DNA of 64,000 bases from Pieris napi (GCF_905475465.1 NC_062253.1:3596001-3660000), one strand, 5' to 3'. Shown: positions 47,970-59,898, counted from the stretch's first letter. Notes: generated by a model not told the origin, from the sequence alone. Made by a program: numbers and translations.

Positions 47970-49499
47970 TCAATCCCAAGGATTAGGATCATTTAAGTAG
48001 TCCTCAAATTTATAAAAAGCTTTGTTGATTAATTTTCGTTTAACGAGGACTTTGAATTTATTTAGTGATAATTCTCTAATTGCGCTTGGGAGTTTGTTGT
48101 AAAAACGAATACAATTTCCATATAAGGAGTGGTTTATCTTTTGGAGCCTGGTTGGTCGTACACTCAAATTAGTTCTATTTCGCGTATTATACTGGTGAAA
48201 GTCACCATTTGTTTTAAAATCGTTTATATTTTTTTGGACATACAACAAGGCTTCAAGAATATATTGACCAGATAGTGTCATAATATTTAATTCCTTAAAC
48301 TTATTCCGTACCGACTCCCTCGGAGAAACACAACAAATACCCCGAACAGCCCGCTTCTGCAGCACAAATATGGATTGAACCTCTGCAGCAGCACCCCACA
48401 ATAAAATGCCGTACGACATAACGCTATGAAAGTAGCTATGATACACAATTTTAGCCGTGTCCTCATCAGTAAACTGTCGGATTTTCTTTACTGCATATGC
48501 TGCAGAGCTCAGCCTATTCGAAAGAGTCTCTATGTGTGGGCCCCATTGGAGTTTACTATCTATTGTTATGCCTAGAAAAACAGTTTTGTCAACAAAGTTT
48601 AGTTCACTGTCCTTAATTTTCAGGTTACCAATATCTCGCTTTACGCTAGTAGTTGTAAATCTAATACATTTTGTTTTATTCTCATTAAGCAATAAGTTAT
48701 TTACATTAAACCAGTTAACTATACGAGAGATAGAATTGTTTACATCGTCCAATAATACGTTATTCCTATTCACTTTAAATAGAAGTGAAGTGTCATCAGC
48801 AAACAATACCATCTCATGAACTTCGTTGACAAAGAATGGGAGGTCATTTATGTAAATCAGAAATAAGAAAGGCCCGAGAATCGATCCTTGGGGGACGCCC
48901 ATTGATACCTGCGAACCCGGAGAGGTGACTCCATTGACATGAACTCTTTGGATCCTTCCCTTTAAATATGAATTCATCAGGCTGGAAGCTTTGCCATCAA
49001 CGCCATAGTGTTGAAGCTTTCCAACGAGTATATCAGGATGAACACAGTCAAAGGCCTTTGACAGGTCACAAAAGACGCCGACTCCATCATATGATTCTTC
49101 CCAGGCGTTAAATATGTCCGAAATCAACTTCACACCGGCATCGATTGTGGAGCGACCCTTAGTGAAACCATACTGTTTATTATGTAAGAGTTTATTTTTA
49201 TTAAAATGTAAAGAAAGCTGGTCTAGCATTATCTTTTCAAAAACTTTGCTCAACGCAGGGAGCACGGAAACAGGTCTGAAGTTTGACGGATCAGACTCAC
49301 TACCTGCCTTGAACAACGGTGTAATCTTACTTAATTTCATTTCGTCCGGAAAGACTCCACAATCGATACAGCTGTTAAAAATTATAGACAATTCAGAGCT
49401 TATTACATTAATAACGGAATTTAAAATGACTGTTGACATACCCCATATATCTTTACTTTTTTTTAAAATTAATAAGCTTAAAAGTTTTAACGATATCAT
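47970..49499 (-). pseudogene. LINE ORF2: reverse transcriptase part
   Basis: About 510 codons open. Landmarks: PLFKAGSESDPSNFRPVSVL, FCDLSKAFDCVH (~143-154), GVPQGSILGP (~201-210), the catalytic FADD (~233-236) and FLGITIDSKLQWGPH (thumb). The frame ends DYLNDPNPWD. The nominal start is not a true start: the frame is the continuation of the endonuclease part upstream, displaced by one base. Confidence 0.9.
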
Positions 49500-50605
49500 T
49501 ACAAGTTATATGTTTAAACTGAAATTTAATATTACATTCAGGTACACATTTTTCTAGCAATGAGATCGCAGCAGCAGGTGAAGAATCTAGGGACTTGGTC
49601 GTATTTAGTGGTACATTTGTAAAGAACTCTTCAAAAGAAGAAGCTACCTCTGGGTCAGATTTTATTAACTTCCCTTTAACTTTTAACATATAATCAGTTC
49701 GTTTGTCAGACGTTTTACCTGATTCTTCATTTATTATTTTCCAGGTAGCTTTTACTTTATCCATGCTATTTTTTATTTTTGAACTTAAATATTGAGACTT
49801 TGCAGTTTTGCAATCTTTTTTGAAATTATTTGAATACAACCTAACATATTCCCTAAATTCCACACTAGTGTTATATTGCATTTCGTCATAGATTTCATAT
49901 AATTTTAACCTTTTCCTGTGTAACTCCTCATTTGCCCAGTCACAGAAACTTGTTTTCTCAGAGACCAATAAAGTCTTTTGAGTAAATACTTTCTTGAATT
50001 CATCAATAAATGATCCAAAAAAAGTATTGTATAAATTATTAGGGGATGAGTTGCCACACAGAAATGGCATTCTATAGACCAATGCTTCTCTAAATCTGTC
50101 CAAACGGTCATTTGTAATAGGAGTTATCACAATTTTCTTCTTTTTACATGTTTTTTGTTTCCTTAATTGGAATTCAAACCATTGACCAGTGTGATCAGAT
50201 TTAAATCTATTGAAAATACAAACATTCAAAGGGGCTATGTCACTATATATGTTATCTATACAAGTTGCGGTGCTAGCTGTTATTCTTGTGGGTGAATGAA
50301 ATTGATTTATTAAATTGTATGAACGAAAAAGACTAAGTATGCGTACACTTGAATTAGAATGACAAAGTAAATTGACATTAAAGTCCCCACACACAATTAG
50401 CCCTTTATTACACTTTACTAATTTACACAATATCTCCTCTAATACATTTTCAACATTATTATAGACAGCTGATGGAGGACAATATAGACATACAACAATG
50501 AATTGCTCCAGTTCCACACAGGAGATTTCAATAGTTAGTTCTACAGAGAGGCTGATAATATCCTTTCTTTCTTTGCATTTAAGTTTTTTACTTATTAGGA
50601 TTAAT
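49453..50605 (-). pseudogene. LINE ORF2: endonuclease C-terminal part and linker
   Basis: The frame contains VCLYCPPSA, VCGDFNVNLL and SDHTGQWFEF of the apurinic-type endonuclease, whose N-terminal half is missing. A linker of ~200 residues follows. The frame remains open beyond the first ATG (50517) up to about 50605. It breaks at a run of eight A residues (49457-49464); beyond it the reading continues in the other frame as the reverse transcriptase. Confidence 0.85.
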
Positions 50606-50717
50606 GATTAGGATTAATGAGGATTAAAAACGTATTAAACTACATCTTGCAAAATTCTACCCGTTCCACCTTGAAGATTGGCGTACCACAACCGAGTGCT
50701 TTTTAAGAACCTTCTTG

Positions 50718-50935
50718 CTTTTTTTTTATAGAACAGGGGGCAAACGGGCAGGAGGTTCACCTGATGGTAAGTGATACCGCCGCCCATGGACACTCAATGC
50801 CAGAGGGTTCGCGAGTGCGTTGCCGGCCTTTTAAGAATGAGTACGCTCTTTTTTTGAAGGACCCTGAGTCGAATTGGTTCGGAAATACTTCAGTGGGCAG
50901 CTGGTTCCACAAAGTGGTGGTGCGCTACTCCAGGT
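50718..50935 (-). mobile_element. family L1 LINE 3'-end fragment
   Basis: Antisense copy with GGGGGCAAACGGGCAGGAGG, then GATACCGCCGCCCATGGACA and the extension GAATTGGTTCGGAAATACTT. On the opposite strand this encodes the WN.LPTEVFP region. Further short pieces of the family may lie at 50990-51120. Confidence 0.8.
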
Positions 50936-51120
50936 ATTTCTAAACCGTTAAGACTTAAGGTCCCTCAAGAGTATAGCGTACCCCTACGCCGGCAACGCAA
51001 ACCTCCTGATTTTGGCTCGTGTGACGCGTGCTATAAAAAAATATAGTCTCAACTTTGAATATTACCCCATTCAGAACAATGTATGACCCGCCTGCTTGTT
51101 TGCCTAATGTCCCATTAAAA

Positions 51121-51499
51121 ATATTATTCGCACAACATACAATTTACTTTAAATATTCATAAAATGGTCGCTTTTGCATTCATTAATTTATAAACCCTAT
51201 TAATATACCAACCTGATAATTTCAAAGCACACGCATCAAATGATTCGGAACAAATTATTAACGTTGAATTATTCAGTTAAACTGACCATGTCATCGTTTT
51301 GATTGGGCTTTTATTAGTTAAGCTTTGTATTTCAATCAGTTATAAAATATTCATATGTTGAACCATAGGAATTTGTTATTGCAGGATGTTGCATGGCCGA
51401 ATGGTCAGAATGTTAAACTATTCAGTATCATCATCCCTTCCTTAAGATTATCATTCTGGTGCGTACAAATGTCAACCTGTATCCTTAATTAGAGTATTA
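51121..51499. other. gene-free stretch
   Basis: No feature recognised. Confidence 0.35.
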
Positions 51500-51810
51500 T
51501 CACTAAATAAATTCAAAGCCCTCGTTAAACGGCAATTATCAATAAAGCGTTTTATAAATTTGAGGAATATGATCCTAATCCTTGGGATTGATTTGCTCCA
51601 GTTCAAACAATTTGTATGACAATACTTGGCGATTAAGAAGAGTGGCGGAAAGTTTCTTGCCAGTTCTTCTTACCCGCTCTACGCCCTTGACTTGCGAACT
51701 GGTAGTAAATGTAAATTTACAATTAATTTAACTTGACAATTCAAAAGTGTACTTGGTTACCCACTTGAATAAAGATATTTTGAGTTTGTGTTTTGAGTTT
51801 GAGTAATTAG
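51500..51810 (+). mobile_element. LINE 3' end, same family as 47.8-50.6 kb, opposite strand
   Basis: Starts in the last codons of the reverse transcriptase (reading TKFKALVKRQL-like sequence, one frame broken) and runs through GTGGCGGAAAGTTTCTTGCC and CTTGAATAAAGATATTTTGA to a TTTGAG-like tail. It is inverted relative to the large copy 0.9 kb away. Confidence 0.85.
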
Positions 51811-52089
51811 TCTTAGATTTCTGTTTTTCTTTATAATATAGTATTTTAGTTTCAATAATTGTTAAGTTACTTTATCGTTATATCATTGGAAGAGCGGAGT
51901 ACCCTGATGTACAGGTCTCCCTAGACTTAGTTCAAGGGATATTATATCTGTTAAAAATGTAACTTGTTATTAAATAAAGATTTTTGAATTTGTATACTAA
52001 CTTTTTTAGTATAGTAGTTTATTCTAAGAGTACATTGTCTTCACATATAATTATTTAACAAATGTAACAAAATATTGTAAACCTATTTT
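51811..52089. other. gene-free stretch with a possible retroelement end
   Basis: TTAAATAAAGATTTTTGAAT near 51972 looks like another 3' terminus; nothing else recognised. Confidence 0.3.
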
Positions 52090-52250
52090 AAAAGAGTAAG
52101 TGTGGAGTTTCTTGCCCATTCTTCTCCACACGAAACTACCTTTTGGAAGGGGCAACTAGAATCTTCTTTATATTTTTTTTTGACGTTCAAAAGTGCCATT
52201 TTAGATGGTCTAATTGAAATAAATGATTTGACTTTGACTTTGAATTAGAA
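52090..52250 (+). mobile_element. LINE 3' tail, related subfamily
   Basis: GTGTGGAGTTTCTTGCCCAT, then CTTCTCC and a TTTGACTTTGACTTTGAA tail: the same layout as the CR1-like tails at 29470 and 51500 but diverged. Confidence 0.55.
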
Positions 52251-53054
52251 ATCTATTGTCGACGAAAGATTTGAAGATGAAAACTTGCGCTTGCTTGTGA
52301 TTGGACACAGATTGTAATGGCTACAATTTTTGCTCTGACATCCTATTAACGCGTTAACAAAGTTGTTTCGACCGCTAAGAATATATGCAATTTCTCGACT
52401 CATTGATGCATCGGGCCGTCCAGTCAGGCGTCATGTCGCGTGTCAGCACGCATTGGACTAATACTAATCATGCTGTTGATCCATAATCACTGACCGCGAC
52501 GCCTTTTCGTTGTTCGTTTTAAATTGTCACCCCACAGACTTTATAATAAGGATTACAAAGTAACCCTACGAACGCCAAACATTTGTATCAAATCAGAAAT
52601 TTTATACACAAATATGATACATATCAGAATCTGATGAAGGCAGAAATAACCTGAAGTAAAGCAGAGCACGTGACTTTTGGTCTTATTTGATTTCGATATT
52701 GGCAATCTCTTATTTTATAGTTTACTTGTCGGCCTTTGCTCTTATGTAGTACCTATGTTCTTTTTTAGAATTTTTTTTATGATTGTACTAAATATAGTAG
52801 GTGCTTAAAGCATATTAAACTACCAAGCTTAGACGTTCTTTATTTCTGTTTGAATCACAGTCTTTCTAAATTACATCGCCAAATCAATCAGGTCGTCTAA
52901 TATAATCTTATAACTCTGGTTATAGGCGTAGCAGCACCGGTCTCAATATGTATCAGGTTATCGTTGGCTTTAATTTAAAATAAAATAATCTAACATTAGA
53001 TGTAATTTAATAGACGTGTATGGTTAGGTAGTGTGTGACACTGTTATTAGAGCA
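52251..53054. other. gene-free stretch
   Basis: No feature recognised. Confidence 0.35.
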
Positions 53055-53297
53055 GCCCTGCGATTCTGTAACTCACTTCACGAACTCACACAGCGGTTTT
53101 CGCATCGTCGGTCGCTCTCAAATCAGTCGTGAAGCAGTCATTTTATGATTTGGCAATTTGAAAAGGTGGGAGCTTGTAGTTTATTGTTTATCAGAATGCC
53201 AAATCATAAAATGACTGCTTCACGACTGATTTGAGAGCGACCGCCAATGCGAAAACCGCTGTGTGAGTTCGTGAAGTGAGTTACAGAATCGCAGGGC
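53055..53297. repeat. palindromic hairpin element, copy 4
   Basis: Full copy; the spacer is inverted relative to copy 2. It is flanked by AGAGCA on both sides, a possible 6-base target duplication. The right flank is the start of a SINE-1 copy. Confidence 0.85.
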
Positions 53298-53489
53298 AGA
53301 GCAGTGATGGACTTCTATGTGCGCATTTAACACTCACTCGTGCGGTGAACATTATGAGGGCTTCAGCATGCTAAGACCCAAAAAGTCGACGGCGTGTGCC
53401 ACGAAAGGTTGATCACCTATTAGAAAACAAATGATTACGAAACATGTACAGAAATTACAGGTTCAGACGTAAAAAGTTCTAACCGTGGT
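53298..53489 (+). mobile_element. SINE-1 copy, internally deleted
   Basis: Starts AGAGCAGTGATGG but jumps to ACTTCTATGTGCGCATTTAA, lacking most of the tRNA-like head. The body continues with AAAAAGTCGACGGCGTGTG. Confidence 0.75.
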
Positions 53490-54166
53490 TTGTTATTTAT
53501 TATTCTTAAGAATTCAGTAAAATGCAAACAGTACTTACGTATATTAATTATATCCTATGAAACAAAGCTTTCCTCTCCAAACACTCGACTGAAGGACTCT
53601 TGACTTGCCTCCGCCAGCCACTTAGCAGCTGATACTCAATTCCTTGTATACGCTTTTGTTGATATCAATTACGTTGATATTTTATTACCTACGTAAAATA
53701 TTATTTTTCTGTATATTTATTTCCTTATTATGTAATAAGGAAATAAACTTGGTCTTCCTACGTAACGAAGCAATAATCTAATTCCAAGTTTGCGCTAAGT
53801 GTAAAAGTATACTAGATATTTTGATTCTATTATCTCTTTGCCTGTATTCGAAGTGTATCGTTTAAGCCTGTTGACGTCCACTACTGTACAATCGAAACCC
53901 CGTGCTTAGATATAGATACATATATTAGACATTAGTTATTAGTATTGTCATACGAAAATGAACTTCGAATAGCTATTGAAATATTAAATTTGACAAACTT
54001 TTATCTATTCGAGATTCATTGTACGAGTACTTGGTTAGTGCTTAACATGTGTGGGAGACTGAGGATTTTCAATTACTTTTCTTTATTTAAACAAAATCTA
54101 AATTAAAATTAACTGAACGATACATCACACAGACTTACAACCTTAATCATAAAACATAACAGTACA
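53490..54166. other. gene-free AT-rich stretch
   Basis: No feature recognised. Confidence 0.35.
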
Positions 54167-54323
54167 GCCCTGCGATTCTGTATAGTAATAAACAATAAAC
54201 TACAAGCTCCCACCTTTTCAGAATGCCAAATCATAAAATGACTGCTTCACGACTGATTTGAGAGCAACCGCCGATGCGAAAACCGCTGTGTGAGTTCGAA
54301 AAGTGAGTTACAGAATCGCAGGA
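54167..54323. repeat. palindromic hairpin element, copy 5 (left arm deleted)
   Basis: Only the outer ~16 bases of the left arm (GCCCTGCGATTCTGTA) remain; the spacer and right arm are intact. Confidence 0.8.
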
Positions 54324-54954
54324 CTGTTTTAAATTGGTACCAATTCGTTTTTATAGCAAACTCTGATTTTTTTAATAATTAAGAACGTCCATAGGAATGT
54401 TTTATTTACATTTTATCTATCTTTAAAGAAAAAAGTTACAACTAATAACATACACAACATACAACTTACGCAATAACAAGATAATAACAAAAGAGAACTA
54501 TATCGCCGCGGAGGTATTTGAGTCAATAGTCTAAAATCACTGTATTATTACAATATTAAAAAAATACTTCGAAAGTTTCGAAAGGTTCAGTTATATTTAA
54601 GTCGGGAGAGTTTTAAAAATGTATAAAATATTCTTTCGTAATGAAATTTAAACTTATGAAAGAGAATATCTCTGAACTAAAAAGTTCTTTGCAATATCAA
54701 TATGCAATGTTTAATACAAAGGGTGCTGTAATTTTATATGATACTATATATGGTAACTATAATAAAGGTATTACTATTATTATCCGAGGTTTTCTTATAC
54801 TTTTAAATAATTAAAAATTATAGCCTAAGATAAGACGGAACAGACACGGTCTTTGAAATATAGCACCACAACTTTATCGGTCAGGGGGTCTGAATATGGC
54901 GCCCAAATTCGAACGGCGCGTTAGCCGATATTTTGCATAACAGTCTTCTGTTTT
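54324..54954. other. gene-free AT-rich stretch
   Basis: No gene recognised. A short GC-rich part (54895-54925) lies directly before the LTR-like unit. Confidence 0.35.
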
Positions 54955-55357
54955 TTAAAGTGAAACTTTTATTACATCGTCTTAAACTATTTCGTCTGCT
55001 TGTTGCATGTCGCGTGACGGTCGGCCGCGGAGTAGGGATAAAGTGAAAGGCGCTCGTCATAGCAGCCAAGGCCAATATGGCGGCGCCTATAGTTCGCAGC
55101 AGCTGACCGTGTAGTGTATAGACTATTATTTAATATGTGTATATAATCTTAATAATTGTTATTAATATGTGTATATAATCTAAATAATTGTTAAGTATTA
55201 TGTATGTCGTACTCTCTAAGACACAGAGTTCAATAAAAATATTAGTTGGAGACTTAGTCCACTTTTATTATTTCCCATTATCATTCCAATTTTCCAAGTT
55301 TAAAATTAAGATTGATAAAGCGATTTTTATACCCTTAATGGAATATTATTCCAAAAA
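54955..55357 (+). mobile_element. LTR-like unit, copy 1
   Basis: Near-identical to 61965-62341. Starts around TGTTTTTTAAAGTGAAAC and ends around TATTATTCCA, so TG...CA ends are possible. It has a GC-rich first part (GACGGTCGGCCGCGGAGTAG), then GTGTATATAATC and a polyadenylation-like TTCAATAAAAATATTAG, the layout of a long terminal repeat. A 30-base internal duplication (TTAATATGTGTATATAATC twice) distinguishes this copy. No target duplication was found, so the assignment is provisional. Confidence 0.5.
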
Positions 55358-55911
55358 ATTTATTTACTTTGTAAAAATATATGTAGTTTATTTCGACTAC
55401 TAATAACTATAGGATTTCAAAGTAATATTACACACATTTGTTTGGACATAAAATACCAACAATTTGATCTACATTATTTGTTTGGTAACCCTATTAGGAA
55501 ATTTATTATACTGTGCTATTGAGTAAAAAGTTTAATTGAATGAAAAGAATTGCGTTTTTTAAATTTTCTTTTAAAACTTTCCACCTTCGAATGTTAACAA
55601 AAATATTTTATTAAATGGATCTATCCAAAAATAAGTAATAAATATGATAGTTATCGATAACACGATAAATGTTGTAATAGTTAGACGTCCAAAGACGAAA
55701 CATCCATTTGACTCTACATTACAAAATGAGAGCATGTCTGGAGACCGTCATTTCCAAATATGTTTATCGGGACATTCAGTCGTAAAACTTTCCCAGACTT
55801 TGATATACAGATATCATAAAGCTATATGACATTTATCTTTATTTGAAAAGGTCAAGAAACGTTTGACTTTTGATAAGATCGCTTTAATTTATCATAATAA
55901 TTATTGTCATA
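55358..55911. other. gene-free AT-rich stretch
   Basis: No feature recognised. Confidence 0.35.
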
Positions 55912-56193
55912 GAGCAGTGTTGGCCATGTGGCTTCAGCGTGCGACTTTCATACCTGAGGTCGTAGGTTCGATCCCCGGCTGTGCACCAATGGACTTTCTT
56001 TCTATGTGCGCATGTAAAATTTGGCGGAGGAAAACATCGTGAGGAAACCGACATGTCCATAGTAGACTCAAAAAGTCGACAGCGTGTGTCAGGCACTGGA
56101 GGCTGATCACCTACTTGCCATTAGATTTAAAAAAATATCATGAAACAGATTCAGAATTCGAGGCCAAGACCTAAAGAGGTTGTAGCGCCACTG
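55912..56193 (+). mobile_element. SINE-1, full-length copy
   Basis: Starts GAGCAGTGTTGGCCATGTGG, with the B box in GGTTCGATCCCCGGC, and ends TTGTAGCGCCACTG followed by T-rich sequence. Confidence 0.85.
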
Positions 56194-56255
56194 TTTTTTT
56201 TTATTTATTTTATTTAAATAATATACCACGTTCACGAGATAACTACTTGTGTTTA

Positions 56256-56476
56256 TCTTTATATATATAATTCTTCTGTGAGTGTGTATGTCACTGAACT
56301 TCTCTCAAACGACTGGACCGATTTTGATGAAATTTTTTGTGTGTGTTCAAGGGGATCTGGGAATGGTTTAGATTCACAAATCATCCTGCCAGATGGCGCT
56401 GCAGTCGGTACTTTCATACTTTGCTTTACTAATCGCTTGAAACATCATGCAGGACAACGTCTGTCGGGTCCACTAG
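56256..56476 (+). mobile_element. non-autonomous Helitron-like element
   Basis: Begins TCTTTATATATATAATTC after an A and ends GTCTGTCGGGTCCACTAG before a T. The inner block GACTGGACCGATTTTGATGA is typical of these repeats. 221 bp, non-coding. Confidence 0.7.
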
Positions 56477-57280
56477 TAAATTATATAATACAAATAGGCA
56501 ATTAAAAACTTAGATCTCTGAGGTACACGGTGTTTCCTCTCATCAGTGCTAATACTCTGTGTAAAGCACTATTTCATTGGACACAACATATTTAGTATAC
56601 ACTTATATATTACTTTGTAGTTTAATAATTATATTTTTTTAGGAGTATCGAATATAACATTACTCCTTATATTAACTACAAAAAGGAATACTTTTTCACG
56701 TGATTTCATTATTATTTAAATTTAGACTAAAAGACCATCTCTTGAGTGATCCCAGTTACCAGCGTAAATGAAAGTCCACCCAAGTTCTACTTCGCTAATT
56801 GATCCTTGAAGCTCTTCAATGACCCACAACGTCATAAATTGTATCTTTAGTATATAAGTTCTCATGTAAGTGACTATTGTCTGTTATGAGAATAAATGTC
56901 TTTAAACCTATTAATCGCTTTAAATTTAAGAAAGTTTTATAAATGTAAATCAAAGAGGACTTGTTATTTAACCAGACAGTTTATAATATAAATTAGGACT
57001 ACGCAGAGTTACTAATCATTTCTATTATTCTAACGGTGTTCAAAATTGCAATTCTCTGTAGAATTATGAAACGCTCTTTGACAGGGCTAATAAAGTTATG
57101 AAGCTTCGTTGAACTTTGCTATTTCAAAGTTTATATTCGGCTTGTTTTTACATCTTTAACAATTTTTATAATTAATTAATGCGTATTATATGTATGAGCA
57201 AATAAATTGAGAGAAAGTATTTGAGAATAACGTGTAGGTGTGTTTTTTTGTCGTCATTTAAGGCTCTGTGTTGATGACCA
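56477..57280. other. gene-free AT-rich stretch
   Basis: No feature recognised. Confidence 0.35.
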
Positions 57281-57530
57281 GCCTTGCGATTCTGTAACTC
57301 ACTTTTCGAACTCGCACAGCGGTTTTCCCAGCGACTGTCGCTCTCAAATCAGTCGTGAACGGTGAAGCAGTCATTTTACGATTTGGCATTCTGATAAACA
57401 ATAAACTACAAGCTCCCTCCTTGTCAGAATGCCAAATCGTAAAATGACTGCTTCACGACTGATGTGAGAGCGACCGCCGCTGCGAAAACCATTGTGCGAG
57501 TTCGAAAAGTGAGTTACAGAATCGCAAGGC
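57281..57530. repeat. palindromic hairpin element, copy 6
   Basis: Full copy, GCCTTGCGATTCTGTAACTC to the complementary end ATCGCAAGGC; the spacer AAACAATAAACTACAAGC is in the same orientation as copy 2. Confidence 0.85.
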
Positions 57531-57689
57531 AGGCGAATAAAAAAATCGGTTGTCTGTAAAGTCGGTTTACTGACGATAGTTGAACGTGGCAACGTCATAA
57601 GAAAATACTGATGGATGGTTACATTTTTTAAAAGAAAATTTTAATTTTATTTGTTTGATAGATATTTTGTATGAATATAGAGAAGGAGG

Positions 57690-58440
57690 TAAATGGAAAT
57701 CACTATTGAATTGATCGATTACAATATAATGGATATAATACGATATATACAATATAGATGTCGAACGCTGCCTTACGCGGAGGCCATTGTGCCTCTTTGT
57801 CGCTCGTTCCGCGCTCTCGCTTGCTCTTCAAGCCTTAAATGGAACGCCTCAGAGGTAACGCCGCATGCGTCATGTCTTTTCGTACGTGCAGCTGGCTCCA
57901 TCGAATTATAAGACGTTGTCACGTCAAAAAAGAATATTTTTGTAAAAAGTCTGCAACTACGGAAGTAGTGACGTGCGGCGTGTGGTATGGTCAGTGACTA
58001 CAGGAGAAGAACGAGACGTTAGAACACCACACGCTAGCTCGGTCCCTGCTCCCCGCAGTTGCAACATACTATGTATTTATTATCGGCTGAAGGTAGAAGG
58101 AAGATCTCGAGAGAATTTGGATGAAGCAACGCTTTACGCAATCGGCTAACTGGCGAAGCTACCCCCGCCTCCTCTACGCTTCCTCAACGAAGACCTGACA
58201 TGGCAGAGCACGGTCACCTTTTGGGAGTACATGTAGGCCGAAGATCGGATCAACGACTTTATCGCACGGTCAGCCAGGTGTATGTTCGAGCAGGCGGACG
58301 CTACCCGCTACCCGCTCCTTCAGCACCTCGCACCGTGGCACTCCAGGCAGTTAACAGCGAATTATTAGCAATTAAGTGGCATCAGAAGAACAAGAAGATT
58401 TATTATGGAATCAAAATATTAATTTCATCGTTTCATAAAT
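57690..58440 (+). other. unexplained GC-richer region with broken frames
   Basis: This stretch is clearly richer in GC than its surroundings and has protein-like runs in more than one frame, for example DLTWQSTVTFWEYM then (after one stop) EDRINDFIARSARCMFEQAD at about 58190-58300. I do not recognise the family. It may be a decayed gene or part of a large mobile element. Confidence 0.3.
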
Positions 58441-58458
58441 AAATTCATAGAAATAGTA

Positions 58459-58511
58459 TACACTAATACTATATGGATAAAAATTCCTTTCATCTATATA
58501 GTATTAGTGTA
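58459..58511. repeat. hairpin, 16 perfect base pairs plus extension
   Basis: TACACTAATACTATAT pairs perfectly with ATATAGTATTAGTGTA. Three further pairs follow after one mismatch, around a 13-base loop. Confidence 0.85.
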
Positions 58512-59146
58512 GAAAAGATAAACGTCTTCTATATCCAACAAAAATTTATTAGTCTATATTGCGACAAGTAGATTTTTCTGTAGGAAAATCTTTCTATACA
58601 TAAATCTGCGATGTACAATAGGTATTTTGGATATTAGCGTGAGTGATTGATTGATCGAGGAATAAAACGATTTATCAATATTCACAGATTTTATACGAAA
58701 AAAGTAGTTGCCGTTCTATAAAAAAATAAATATTTTAATTTGACTGACCCTCAGGTTAACCAAATAAAATACACCAATGCAATACAAAGTTTTCTTTGCA
58801 ATACGTACTTTCAGATACTTTTGACAGAAAGAAATTGTTGACATTCCCATTATTATTTAAATAGAGTTACCAATAGCGTATCAGATCAACCAGGCTCCAC
58901 GGTTACTGCATCCTCTGCATCTGCATCATCCCACCTAGATGGTGATGGTGACACCTTGAGGTTTTGTGGGTATTCACAATAGCGTCCCACCTAACTCTCC
59001 GCACCAGATAATATCATCACTTGCTCGGTATAATTCATAACAATTAAGAATTTTGTATTGTAACAATTTAAAATTAAGAACTTTTTTCCATGTAACAAAC
59101 TACAAAGATGTAAGTAACGAAGATGGTATCAAATAGCCACTTCTTC
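58512..59146. other. gene-free stretch
   Basis: No gene recognised. Confidence 0.35.
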
Positions 59147-59189
59147 CTTGCGTCTTTATCCTTCTTACACAGAAGGATAAAGACGCAAG
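59147..59189. repeat. perfect 19-bp hairpin with 5-base loop
   Basis: CTTGCGTCTTTATCCTTCT, loop TACAC, then the exact complement AGAAGGATAAAGACGCAAG. Not part of any repeat family seen here. Confidence 0.95.
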
Positions 59190-59898
59190 TATTTTTTAGC
59201 TTATCCAAATTTAAAAAAAAATCTCCGCAGCAGGCAGTCGCGTCTTTGGAGGTTATGCACAACTACTTTCCTTATGAACATTAAATATCACTTTTAAATT
59301 TTATGACATTACTTTGTGCCTTACCATAGAACGGTAATAGTAGTGATACAAATGAAATTAAACTTTTTACAGATCACTGCCGAAACGACTTTTTCTCTTA
59401 CTTTTATACACTGCATTTAAAAACACATTTTAAAATCTCTTTCCGTAATGAACATGGTTTCTACTTTGTAAAGCTTAATTTTTGTTTCGTTTTTCTGCGG
59501 TTATGTTAAACAAGCTGGACGTCAGAGGATTGCTGATTAACTTCACAACTTACTACAAAATACGAATACTAAGTAGGAATGTTAATTTGCTTAAGGATAT
59601 TATATGTATTCGAATGAGATAGGTGGTAAGTTGAAGAAATAGCACAATATGGTATGTGCGGAATACGGCGTCGTTGTTATTATATAATTCTTATTTGCAC
59701 CAATTCATTTTATTTATTTCCAAAAAAACATAAATATAATATATACTTTTTTATATGACGTATTAAGATAATTACGTCCAATAATGGCATAGTATTGTCA
59801 ACATAACATCAAAGGTAAGCCCTGGTGAGACTTAAATTCTACGATACGATATGATATACGTATTTATTGGTTAGCTTACAAGAGTTACTTCTATAACT
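59190..59898. other. gene-free AT-rich stretch
   Basis: No feature recognised. Confidence 0.35.

Larger units (their letters stand above)
47756..50605 (-). mobile_element. CR1/jockey-like LINE, 5'-truncated
   Basis: About 2.85 kb on the minus strand. The 5' end is cut inside the endonuclease domain near 50605. The coding region has one frameshift. The ~210-base 3' untranslated region contains GTACTTGGTTACCTACTTG and AATAAAGATATTTTGAG and ends in TTTGAG repeats (47756-47785). Detached 3' ends of the same family lie at 7944-8035 and 51500-51810. Such truncation is the normal result of target-primed reverse transcription, so the copy is dead on arrival. Confidence 0.9.

Noticed and set aside
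48457..49557. Long plus-strand frames opposite the LINE
   Set aside because: Antisense shadows of the reverse transcriptase.
54881..55075. 64-codon minus-strand frame in a GC-rich patch
   Set aside because: Antisense of the LTR-like unit, which recurs at 61965-62341.
56278..56505. 75-codon plus-strand frame
   Set aside because: Lies inside a non-coding Helitron-like element.
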